Positions 11,050-22,605 of a DNA stretch of 64,000 bases are shown piece by piece; position 1 is the first letter of the stretch, and each line of letters opens with the position of its first letter. The stretch is from NCBI RefSeq assembly GCF_910589235.1, contig NC_060955.1, positions 18,912,212 to 18,976,211 on the forward strand. The letters run 5' to 3'. Under the pieces are notes generated by a model. That model was not told the origin of the DNA, did not search any database, and saw only the letters and a list, made by a program, of their open reading frames with translations. The position numbers were made by a program, and so were the translations under genes. The stretch comes from Vespa crabro. Its lineage: Eukaryota > Arthropoda > Insecta > Hymenoptera > Vespidae.

Positions 11050-12125
11050 AACAAATAATAGAGAAAAAACTAGAACAATTAATACCTACTTGTTGAATAA
11101 CTACATATCTCTATTGGATATATCTGTCTCTGGGAATTCCTTGGATAATCATTAAGAAAATGAGTAAATAAAAAATATATTGTTAACTGTGTCCGATTTT
11201 AGGCATTGTTAGTAAAGTACTTAGTTTTCGATAATGTGTCAAGCCGGACACCTACCTTTCAAATATCAATGTAATAATCCTGGGTCCAAACGATTACTAG
11301 AATGAAGGATCATGCATGAGATTGGTTAAACATTTCGAACGAACTATTCTAATATGTTCACTACTAATAAGAATATTGCTTTCCCATTCCAGATACTTTT
11401 TACTAAATTCCTCTCTTTCCATTTTCCTTTTCTAATTCATTAATATCTTCGTGGGTAGTTCGAAAGAAATCTTCACAGTCGCACTCATTAGTAAGATAAT
11501 AACTCTTATCAATATCACCTGCTATGTTTCAAATGGAGATATCCAGGATATCAACTAAATCGTAGCAGTCAACCTTACATTCTTCCAACTCGCAATATCT
11601 AAACCTCCGAGTCTTATTATATTACTGGCTCAGAAATAATAAGCAAACACAACTCACTACACAAGAACACAAAACAATTGTATCATACTACGATAAATAT
11701 ACTGTGATAACTACAATTTATATTATATCTATTGTCTCACATGTATCTCACGAGTTCCACGGAATCCTTCAAAAGAATTCGCGTTTTTCCATTAATTTGA
11801 ACGCGGAGAGCTATATTTTGCTGATAATCTACCACGCTATCCTAGCCTAATACTGCTGCTCTTATTCATCGTCATCAGTAGGTCTATAACTCTGACTATT
11901 AGAAAAAGATGAGGGAACTTTCTTCGTGCAAATCGACTATCATCGCTGGTTCGATACGAGACGCGTATCTGGAAACGCTCTCATAGTTGCATCCCTCACG
12001 ACGCAACAAATGTTTTCTCTTTGTTCCTTTTTTACAAGCTTTGAATACCAAGTTTTTCGAACAGTGTGTTTAAAATAATTACTAACTCTGAAGAAAAAAA
12101 AAGAAAATTAATAAATCTGTTTTCT
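11050..12125. other. Spacer; right end resembles receptor 5' region
   Basis: No gene seen. Bases 12000-12125 align with 16415-16560, the upstream and 5' UTR region of the receptor at 16576 ('TGTGTTTAAAATAATTA' against 'TGTGTTCGAAATAATTA'). The remainder (11050-12000) matches nothing I recognise in the window. Confidence 0.5.
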
Positions 12126-12480
12126 TTTTGAAATATCTTAAAAATATCCTTAAAAGTATACGAACTATGGATCAATTTAATATATATTTGTCTATATATT
12201 TTTGGCAACAGTATTATCTAATATTAGTCTTAGTTTTCATCTTAATAATTATAATAATGATGGATTATAAATGGTTAAGATTATTCGAGTCTAATACCTG
12301 GTCAATTTTTATGTTTTTAACAATATTTAACATTTATCATATATTTAGTGATCGATATTACTTTCATATTTTGAATGAAACAAGTAAATTCTTTGTAATT
12401 TATTGTGAGGAAATTCAATATTTATAACAAATTTAATCAGATCTTGAATTTAAAGTAAGTATATAAAAATAAAATTTAAA
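12126..12480 (+). pseudogene. Type-2 gustatory receptor exon 2 remnant
   Basis: The open frame contains 'TMDQFNIYLS', 'QQYYLILVLVFIL' and 'DYKWLRLFES', close to exon 2 of the gene at 16576 ('TMNQLNIPMN', 'QQYYIMLILIFIL', 'DYKWLKLFES'). The frame slips before the end: the bases matching 'TFIFWMRQ' are read out of frame. A trace of exon 3 follows at about 12465-12480. Exon 1 and exons 4-7 are absent. The 5' flank also matches that gene, so this is a truncated duplicate of it. Confidence 0.8.
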
Positions 12481-12916
12481 GTCAAAGGGGGATTTAAACC
12501 AAAGACAAAGAAGGATTTAAGACACAGACAATATCTAGCAAAATGTTTCTTTCTACCCTATTTCTTGTTAATCTCTCATTTTGCACAATACAATTCTTAA
12601 TAATATTTCTTACAAAATGAATACAACTTCGAAGATATCATTTGAATAAATCATTGGAATAATTAATATGATTAATCATAAGATCGACTAGATAATTTTT
12701 CTAATCGAATAAAAGTAAGATTATATCAAAATATATTCTAATCATTTTTCGTTGTCTATCATAATGAATTACATGCGACGTAATTTTATTATATCTAGAC
12801 GATCTAACTGTCATTATTGCTATTGTTATTCTTTTTTTATGTTAAAGGTTTTCATTTAATATGTATTTTATAAAAAAAAAAAAAAAGAAATAATATAATA
12901 AGAAATACAATATAAA

Positions 12917-13057
12917 ATGATATCGAACTTTCCATTTTACCTTCTTAGACATTGCTACGAATTATTCAAGATAACGATACATTACGAAATAGAAATAGTT
13001 ATCGACTTAATGAATTCCACAGCGCCACACTTGAGGGACTCAGACGCATTACCGTAA
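12917..13057 (+). other. Third copy of the conserved short ORF (46 codons)
   Basis: The frame ends ...APHLRDSDALP with the same stop codon position as the copy at 736-879, and its core reads 'ITIHYEIEIVIDLMNSTAPH'. It lies 163 bases before the type-1 receptor start at 13221, almost the same spacing as in the first unit. The first 12 codons are not hydrophobic as in the first copy, so a signal peptide is doubtful. Confidence 0.35.
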
Positions 13058-13220
13058 TATCCTTTGAAGACATCTCATCGGACTACGTTCGTGTTTTACA
13101 AGATAAGAAAAGAAAACAGAAATAAAAGGATAAAGCCATCGATCTTTTCAAATTAATTTATCTATTGTACACATAAACGTGATTTAATTATCGACGATTA
13201 GAAAAGATGAGGAAGTAATC

Positions 13221-15012
13221 ATGAAAAATTTAATTGAGAAATTTAGAAAAATAGAAAAAGACCGAAGTATCCCTGAAATTAACAAAACGAAATATGAGCA
13301 ATCAAAAAGCATAAATGATATCTTACGACCGATCTATATTCTAAGCATTATATTTGGATTCCGCATTTTTGGATATCTTCGAAGCTATTCAAAAACAATA
13401 CTTAGTTTTTTTTATTCGATGTTACTTTGCTGTACATATAACACCGCATGGTACTATAGTAACGGACGATTATATGACACAAAAGTGTTTAATTTAAACG
13501 AAACTATAGCTCATCTTATATTTATCATTAATAATATACTGATATTCATTATACCTGCTATAGGATTATATCAAAACCAGGTTAGTATAAGAAATTTGTA
13601 TGATATATTATTATTAACTGTTTTTCAATGTAATTTTAATCAATAATTTTCGTAAAATGAACAAAGCACAGATGTTGAAAATATATACAAAAAGGATAAA
13701 TGAGATCGACAAAACGCTTCAAACATTAGGCTCATCGACATCTTTCAACAGTATTTATAAAAGAACGATAATAGAAATAACGATCGCTATCTTTTATTTA
13801 TTCCTTTCTTGTATGATGATAATTGTAAATTGCATTTTAAAAGATCAGCAGATTTATAAATCTACCATAATTTATTGCGCAATATTTCAACATATATACA
13901 GTTTCATGATCAAATTTATACTGATTTTTGAATTCTTTACCCTTGTAAGGTAGGTAATGATACTGAAAATATTCATTTTTATTGTAAATTAGAAATTTTT
14001 CAAAATCGCAGGTGCCTCAAATCGGAATTTCAACGAGCAAACGAACTTCTCAGCGACATTAACATTCTACCGATTTCTTCTATTGCTTCAGAATTAATTG
14101 AACACAAGGAAGTTGATGGATCTCTCTCAATTGAACGATTACTCCCTGTTGATTCCAAGAAATTATTTACCACTTCACCGTCATTACGTCAAGCTCAATT
14201 ACAAATGCAAGTTTCGAATCTCAGAATAAGTAGAAGCAGAACGTTGTTACGAACAATCAGGTGAGCCAAACGAACCAGATGAAAGTACATTTAGAATTTT
14301 CGCGAAAATTTAATCTTCTTAGACAGGTTCATCTGGAATTACACAAAATGTCGAAAAATTTTAGTAATATATACGGCATACAGATATCCCTAGAAATGGC
14401 AATATGTGTTTTGCTTAACACATATCTGTTATATTGTTTGTATAAATTGTACCAGGAAGAAATACACGATATTTCCGAAATGATTTTTCAATCCATTATA
14501 ACGATGTTATTCTGTTTACAATATTCAACAAAGATTTTTGTCGTTAGTTACATCTGTGACAAAACAACGAAAGAGGTACAACGGATAGCATCGGTTTATC
14601 GTTTTATTTTGTATAACGATTTCATGATTTTTCTAGGCTGAACACACCAACGAAATAATTCACACGTTTTATGGACAAAATACGGACTACAAGATAAAAA
14701 AAGAGATTGATATTTTCACGAAATATTTCAGGATATAAATGAATTAATATTGATATCTTTATAGGTGGAAATATTTTCTTTGCAAATGATGCAACGTTCT
14801 ACCGTATATTCTACATTTGGTTTATATAATCTTAATTGTAAACATATTTGTTCGGTTGGTACTATTATTTACTTCTCAATTACGTTATAAAAATAAATTA
14901 AAAAATCAGAATAAACGTAATTAACTATATTGTTCTTTAGTGTATAGGTATCATAACGACATATATAGTTATCATGATCCAAGTAAACGATTCAGTAAAA
15001 AGAGGATCATAA
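13221..15012 (+). CDS. Gustatory receptor, type 1 (copy D), one broken splice donor
   Basis: Gustatory receptor family. Exons 13221-13580, 13672-13949, 14012-14260, 14323-14575, 14637-14705, 14765-14854, 14941-15012 have the same seven lengths as the gene at 1035 and give 456 aa without stop or frameshift. The C-terminal signature is TTYIVIMIQ. The expected donor of intron 5 is AT (14706-14707, GAG|ATTGAT) where the paralogue has GAG|GTTAAT, and the 59-base intron contains no GT. Reading through meets TAA within 14 codons. Skipping exon 5 (69 bases) would keep frame but delete 23 residues before the last membrane segment. The gene is thus a young pseudogene, a rare AT-AG intron, or hit by an assembly error. 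Confidence 0.75.
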
Positions 15013-15230
15013 ATTATTCCAATAGTCCTTCGTTCTGTCTATTATACAAACGATAAAAGTATTATTATAAAAATGTACGATTAAATTCTTTATGAAATAA
15101 AATGGCAATGGAGAATAATTGGTCCTATTTGTTGTCTATTTTAATAACAACAAAAATTAACGTCAATATAAAATCTCCCTTAAGAAATAATTTCTTATTG
15201 ATTCTGATTTGATAACGATAACGATAATAT

Positions 15231-15580
15231 GTACGAATAGAAACTTGTATACGAGTGATGAAGGAATTGAACATATCCGGAAATTATTCTTCTCTCTTTC
15301 AGTATCAGTGTATCGCAAGTATATTTTTAATATTTTTTTCATCAGGCTTATTTTTAAAAATATCGATAATATTTGGTTTTCCGAAATCAATTATTTATAT
15401 ACAGTTTGAAGTTATAGCTCTATTACTTAGACAATTATCCTTTCATCGTAACAACAATTATCGACTTTACTTTTGTCTTTTGGATCAGACAAGACAATCG
15501 TTTTACCTATTACATAAGGAGGTAAAATTTATTAAAGAATAACGAGTGATCTCAAATAGACATATAAAGATCAAATTTTC
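15231..15580 (+). pseudogene. Type-2 gustatory receptor exon 2/3 remnant
   Basis: Begins with bases for 'ETCIRVMKELNISGNYSSLF.YQCIASIFL', matching exon 2 of the genes at 4912 and 9030. The frame then breaks, and the end 'TTTTGGATCAG' is followed by AC (15489-15490) in place of the GC donor of the functional genes. A trace of exon 3 follows (about 15557-15577). The upstream module of type-2 genes (about 15180-15230) is joined directly to exon 2, so exon 1 has been deleted. Confidence 0.75.
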
Positions 15581-16575
15581 TTTCTTTTCTATATTAATAA
15601 AAAAAAAGAAAATAATAAAAAAGAAAAGATAGAAAGAAGAGTAGTAAAGGATAACATCTATCCAATTAATAATTTCTTATTTCTTAACTTTTACGAGATA
15701 ATATTTGTTAACCCACTTGATCGAACAATCGCACAAAAGAAAAAGGTAGTTTCTACCACCTCGAAGCTGAACATAGATTCGAATAATATAGAAATAGGTA
15801 TTCGATTAGTACAATAAATAACTAAAAATAAGCGTTTTCATAAATGTTAACAATTCTACAAAGTTTGTCGATCCTTTTTAGTGCATTGATGAAAACATAA
15901 CATATCTAATTATTATGATAGAAATGTTTGAGAAATGTCTTAGTTAACGAAATGAATAAAAAATTAATATCATAGAAAGCTTCAAATTACATTGATTAAA
16001 ATATTATACAATTATTCAAAATTAAATTATACAAAATTAAACAATTATTCAATGTCAATGATATAACTAATGTATTAAAATTTTTTTTCATTCGACAAAT
16101 CAATAATATGTAGTATAGTATTTTACACATTATCATATTATGATATTTCATCGCCTCTTTTCATCTTTTCTATAGCAATAGAAAGGTATATGAAAAAAGA
16201 AAAAATAAAGAGCAGAACAGAAAGGATAACATCTATGCAATTAATTATTTCGTTTTAATTTCTACGAGATAATACCTGTTTCATCGAACGATCGCGCGAA
16301 AGAGAAAGGTAGTTCCCACCCCCTTGAACGTGAACGTAGGTTAGAATAATATCCAATACGAGGGACATAAGATATAATGCAAGCAATGAATTGTGAGTGG
16401 TGTAGTGTCACATCAAAACTCAACAAAGAATGTTCTCTACTCATTTCTGTTCTACGAACTTTAAATATCAAATTTCTCAATTAATGTGTTCGAAATAATT
16501 ATTGCGTTTGAAAAAAGTGGTGGATGTGAAAGGAACAAAATATGTGAATTTCTTTTCTCTATAAATATCTTTAAA
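15581..16575. other. Spacer with duplicated array module, upstream of receptor E
   Basis: Two related blocks, about 15640-15800 and 16205-16340, share 'GGATAACATCTAT', 'CAATTAAT', and a 'GATCGAACGATCGC' to 'AAAGGTAGTT' region. A weaker version is at 6880-7000. No coding sequence is supported before the ATG at 16576. The right part should contain the promoter and 5' UTR of the receptor at 16576. Confidence 0.45.
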
Positions 16576-18294
16576 ATGTCTCTATCAGCAAAATTTCGAC
16601 ATAGTATCAAACCATTGATAATAATGAATTCAATTTTTACTACTGGTTTGATCGAATATTTCATTGATGATAAGATTAACGGAATCGGTATGGTTCATGC
16701 TTGTTTTTCTATCATTTTCTACATTTCGATGACAAATATCATTTCATTTCCCTCGATAACGTTTAAAGATGAAAAACCACTTCTTATAAAACTAACATAT
16801 GAGTTATACGTCTATAGCGATTACATGTACCACATTGTCACTATTATCGCTGGGATACTCAGAAGAAAGGTAAAAGATTATTCGTTCTTTTAATATATTC
16901 AATTCACCGAGATTTCTATCTTACGACATCTCGAGTTATCTTTTACAGAAGATGAGACGTCTCACGTTACAAATAGAAACTTGTACTCGAACTATGAATC
17001 AATTAAATATACCGATGAATTTGTCTAAATTTTTTCGACAACAGTATTATATAATGTTAATTTTGATTTTTATCTTAATGAGTATGATGATAATCGATTA
17101 TAAATGGCTAAAATTATTCGAAAGTAGTATCTGGTTAATTATTGTAACATATTACGTCGAACGTTATCCATTTATTCTATTATTAGTGACCGACGTTACT
17201 TTCATATTCTGGATGAGGCAAGTAAATCTTTTCTGATATATCGTAAAAAAATTAAATATTTATATCAAATGTTATCAGACTATAAACTTAAAATAGATAT
17301 ATACGGATAAAATTTGGTCAATTGAACAAACTATTGAAAGACATGTTAACGACTAATATCGATTCGCCGCAACATAAAAGAATCCTTCAAATGCAAAATA
17401 ATAAGAAGGACGATTCTCCGTCATCTGATATTCATCGAACGTATAAATGGAATAAAAACGTTCTGAAGATTAATAAAGCCAAGTAATTATTACACAGTAC
17501 AATTTTATAAAATGATTATTTTTAATTATTTCATTTTTTATCGAAGGAAGATACATCTGGAACTAATCAAGTGTGCTCAGAATTTAAACAATGCGTTTGG
17601 CTTACATAATTTAATGTCTGTATTAACTTCTTTCATTATAATCACTGTTGTGGCTTACAATCTATACAATCACATACATAGCGGGGTCTATTATACACAA
17701 CTTTATCAATGTTTTACTTTCTTATATTGGATTTGTTATTTTGGATTTAAGATTATTATAGTAAGTCATGTATGTGAAAGAACTATTATAGAGGTATGTT
17801 CTTTAAATATTCATTATATTTTTCGCTATTTTCGACGAAATATTGAACGATATAAATATTGATGTTATATTATTCTTCTTTATATGCGACTAAAACCGGA
17901 GACATCATCTGTGAATTGTATGAACCATCAACCAGCAAGGAATTTCGTGCTGAGGTAAAAAGTCAACAAATGGAAATGTGAGAAATATTATTATCTATAT
18001 TTTATTATCCTTCTAGATTCGTGACTTCACTCTACAACTTATTCAAAATCCATTGACTTTTACAACCTGCGGTTTTTTTTATCTCGACCATACATTGATA
18101 CGTAATGTGCGTTCAAAGCATAATTTTTAATATTGATTTGTAGATTTTTATTAAATTTATAAACACCTAATATGTATTATTTTTAGGTGATCAGTTCCGT
18201 CACAACTTATCTCATTATTCTCATTCAAGTTGGAAACGTACCACAACAAGTTTTTATTGAAGATTTAAATTTATCGGCTAAATCAGAGGTTTGA
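16576..18294 (+). CDS. Gustatory receptor, type 2 (array copy E), intact reading frame
   Basis: Gustatory receptor family. Exons 16576-16869, 16949-17217, 17297-17482, 17547-17793, 17886-17954, 18017-18106, 18187-18294 give 420 aa. The C-terminal signature is TTYLIILIQ. Middle exon lengths (269, 186, 247, 69, 90) match the copy at 9030 exactly. Intron 2 starts with GC (17218-17219, GAG|GCAAGT). The only nearby GT (four bases in) gives stops after joining, so the GC donor seems required. Intron 4 (17794-17885) contains no AG at all and ends ...TTCTTTATAT before exon 5, whose protein 'GDIICELYEPSTSK' is strongly conserved. The start aligns with the other type-2 starts. It is the last member of the array and has donated fragments to 12126 and 4420. 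Confidence 0.82.
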
Positions 18295-21200
18295 AATTAT
18301 AGTTACGTGTTCTAAACGATCTACGAAATATGCTTCGTTTCATTATTTTGTATCGTTGAAAAAAAAAAAGGGAATGTAAATTTTCATTCATTTACAATAA
18401 TTCCAGATAATTTCAGATATTATACATTATCACGATATAAAAAATAAAATTAATTAGTATTTAAAATGCTTTAACGCTTTTTTATCATGAAAATTATAAT
18501 AAAAATGTAAAGTTTTTAAGGTATATAAAAATCGAATATAACTATTACTACCTTATTGACATCTACTTTTCTGATCGGTTAACAAGGAACGATCGATTCT
18601 CACGTATTCACCCCTAACAATTTTCCACCAATTAAGAGGAAGATAGGGGAATACAGGCTCATCTCAATTACTGTTCCCTGTTCGTACAAGGAGGGATAAG
18701 TATAGATAGAGGCGTTAGTCCGTAAAATTCAACTAAGTACCTATACAATTCTATAGGTAATAATATAGTAATTATATAATGCTTAAAGACGAACCCTTTA
18801 ATAATAAATAAGTGAACTAAAATATTATTCTTGTTATCATCATTAAAATTAAATTGTAAAAGATATGTCAGTGAATTTAAATTTATTATTAAAATTTACA
18901 CATTAATTGTAATTGTTACAGATATTTTTATAGATGTGTCATGTAATATTGTATTATAGCGTATATAATCGATATGATAATATCAAGATAATAGTCTCTT
19001 ATCTTAAATTTCTCATCGATAATAAGTGTCGATATGCGAATAATAAGTGGAACGTTTTCGCGGTAAGTTACCCCATATTGGTGACGACGTAGTACGAAAA
19101 GAAATTGTTCGAACACACGTTTTTGAAGAGGGGTAGCATTAATTGGGAATTAAGGGCGCGAACGTTGGTGACTGTCCGAGGCCACCTGCTACTATAGAAG
19201 TATCATTGAGCCAAAGGGATTGATTTATCGTACCCATGGGTATACTGGAGAAGAGAATGTAGAGGGGTGTATCGAGCCTTTCTTATCTGACCCTCTATAA
19301 AGAATTATTTAATCGAAGCTCTCATATTATCGGTTAAACTAAAAATAAATCATCAAGTTTCTTTAAAAATAAATATAGAAATATAGAAATTTATTTAATT
19401 GTTGAATATATGTAATAATAATAATTGAAAGACATGATAAATTTTAATAGAAATATAAAGAAACTTTATTTTTTTAAATATATTAAAAAAAAAAAACTGT
19501 TAAGAATAAAAAACTAATAATAATACTACTTAAAATATTTAATTATAATATTATAAAATAATAATATTCGTATTAGTCGAAAATATTTGTGCTAAAGAAA
19601 TATGAGATAGATATAATTTTCGATTTATCGCAATTTACTTTTACCAACTAAAAATGTACCCTCGATTTATTCGACGATAGAAATAGAAGCCTACATATAG
19701 GGGTTATGTAGAAGCCTACATACTTAGGGTACGTAGGGATTTCCTCGTGTAAGCCATATGGGATGGATTAGAAACGGTGGCTCTCGAAAAGGAAACGTAA
19801 ACAGGCGTTGTAATCCTAATAATCCGCAAATATCGTTTATCATTCTGAAGCAGATTCACTGTAATATGAAAGTCAACCCTTAAAAAAGTCACATTTTCTC
19901 TCATAAAACTTTAGGGTTGTCTATACTAAAAGTTTCCATATCGTTTACTTATCATTTTACATAATATTTTACAATGCCGACAAGACAATAAAGAAAGATC
20001 AGAACACCGATGACTTCGGTAAGTATTAAAAATAATCGCAAGATAAAAAATGTTGTTACAAAAGTAAATGAATGTGTATATATAACATAGCTTAAGGCTA
20101 TTCATCATCTTTCGCTCGTAACGTGTGTGACTTCAGAGATAGGACAGGTATGAAATATAAACACAAATAGGAACAATATTCCCACCATGTGTTTATCGTA
20201 TCAGTATATAAGCTTATGTTGGTATACCCCTCTTACGCATAAACAATCGATTTCGTGTAGGTTAAAGTAAATAGTTAGTTAATAGGCTATAAACTTAAAA
20301 CATTTCAGTCTGTCATATATAAATCTTGTTTTAATAATAGTGTTCATATTGCAATGATTCGTATTAGACACGACGTTAGTACATATTTGTTTCACAATAA
20401 AAGCATAAAGAATAATAAATATAATTAACACATATGATAATTATTATATATATTTGCAAATTTAAAGAAATTATCTTTGAATTTAATTATATCTTATATA
20501 TTTACTTGTAGAAGTATTATTGGCAATGTAAAGCGTTAGTACTTTAGTGTTTAATCAGAATTAGATTGATGGGATTCTGAAAGTACATTGAAATATGCAA
20601 CTATTCGCCCGATAGTACTTGCATTTTAATTAGATTTTAATATATCACGAGTACTACCGATCCAGGTTTCACTATGTGGAAGTTGCTGCATGTGGAGACT
20701 AAAATCTGCGTTTACGAGATAATCTAATCGAATTTTCGAGCAAATAGAACTAAATCCTCCCATAGGACTTTTAATCGTGCCCACAAACACTCACGCCTGT
20801 GCCCGTCAACAAGCGCGCGAATGTTCTACCTATCTTTACGTATTCTCCTATAAGAAACGATAATGAACCGAGTCATTCGATAATATTTCGGAATCATATA
20901 CTATATTATACACTATCCCTTGGTGATGTCTCGATGATCCCTGAAAAAAAAGAAAAGAAGACGAAAAAGTGAAAGAGAAAAAATATGAGATAAAAAGAAG
21001 AGCCGGAAAAAGAAGAGAAAAGAGAGCCTGAATGTGCGTGACAACAATGAAATTCAAAACGAGAGATGGAAATATTGAATATCGTTGCACAAAACCAGAG
21101 TTCGATTTTTCTGCAAAAAAAGACCCGCTCAAAACTCCTCCCAAAAGCCTAAACACAAAGGGCTCGTCCCAAGAGTCCCACCTGATGATCCTGTGTGCTT

Positions 21201-22605
21201 GTTTCAGCTCCATGTGCACCTTTTTATTCAATGGAATTTCATCTCTATAATTACCATATTTTATACGTTTCATAGCTATGACTTTAATATAGAACCCGAT
21301 TTTATTAAAATAAAATTATGAATTTAATCGAACTTTAGAAAAGAAAAAGGTGCAAAATTTTTATCTCGATGTTAATAAAAAAAAATCCATAAAATATGAA
21401 ATAATCCTATTCGCGTACGTATGGCAATGTGAGACCGAAGATGGAATGTTACGTCGCTTAGTTTTCCGAATCCCCCCTACACTCATGAAAGGATTTTGAG
21501 TGATAACATGATAAAATTAAAATATAACTAAGAGGCATTTTCGTGAACCTTCGAAAATAACTCATTAGTCTATAGTTGCCCTCTTGAGCTACAATGTGTA
21601 AAGTCCTCTTCAGCTTTGTCTCTAATAATCTCTTCTTTGCTTTGTGCTCTAATCTAACTGATCATTATTCAAAATGTATAATAACAAAATTTAATTTTAA
21701 ATTCTAAAATATGGGAGAAAGCCATAACACAACATATTTGGAAAACAAAGACTTATCTCTTTGAATAGAAACTCATTACTATCTTTTCGAGAAATACCTT
21801 CTCGCGTCATAAAAGAAACGGAAATTAATTTATTATTTGATTAAAAAAATGATTAATATATTCTAGGTAATATATTCACAATATATGCTGTGATTCTACA
21901 AATTTTTTTATTGCTTAGCAATGATTCTATTCTACTTTTTTCTTTCTAAACCAATGACTCTACTCGACATTTTTATTTCGAAAGCAATGACTCTATTGAG
22001 ATTTTTCTTTTATCAAATATTTAATTGATCGTTATTTAAAAATATAAAACAAACCCTTAGACCCTCCTTACAAATGATTATTTTAATTATTATAAGCAAA
22101 TCATACGTAGTATTACAACGTAGTATAAATACTATACTACATACGTATATACTATACTATATACTACATACGTAGTATAAATCCAGATTGTAATCCAGAG
22201 ATTATCTATCGTGAATGTCTTCTTCCTCATTCTTTACTAGAATTATCGTTTCTTTATTATTTCTGCACGAGAAAAATATTTAGAAATGCATTAAAATATT
22301 CAAAATTTGACATAATTATAAACGCTTTTGAACAAAAAGACTTTATCATAATTTACTAAATAAATTTAAAAAAAAAAAAAACAGGAATCATTCACGAATA
22401 AATCTCCGAAGAAATTTACTTAGGATCACTTAATGCTCTTCTATTAATTACTTACAATCAATCACTCGAACAAAACAAACATATCTCATTCATGTGCAAT
22501 ATGGAAATCAATAGTGTAAATACGTGCTTCTCTTTTACCGTAAATTTCGAAGAGCGCTACAATAAAAAACTTTTTCTTGACGAAAAATGTCGAAAACAGC
22601 ATTTA
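18295..22605. other. Intergenic, no gene supported
   Basis: AT-rich with several short ORFs on both strands that look random, e.g. 20848-21273 (-) and 21032-21321 (+). Local structure seen: a near-duplicate 'AGAAGCCTACATA' at 19686 and 19711; a degenerate 'GCAATGATTCTATT'-type repeat at about 21917-22008; and overlapping inverted 'TACGTAGTATAAAT' motifs at 22105-22193. Bases 20650-20830 and 21410-21480 are somewhat less AT-rich and could hold regulatory or noncoding exons, but I cannot support any. Confidence 0.5.
21917..22008. repeat. Degenerate tandem repeat, about 40 bp period
   Basis: Three imperfect units, each with an 'AATGA(T/C)TCTA' core followed by T-rich sequence and a 'TTTCTTTCTAAA' or 'TTTCGAAAG' segment. 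It is noncoding. Confidence 0.5.

Noticed and set aside
20848..21273. 141-codon minus-strand ORF
   Set aside because: Ser/Phe-rich, no family resemblance, no splice context, and an overlapping plus-strand ORF of similar quality; likely chance.
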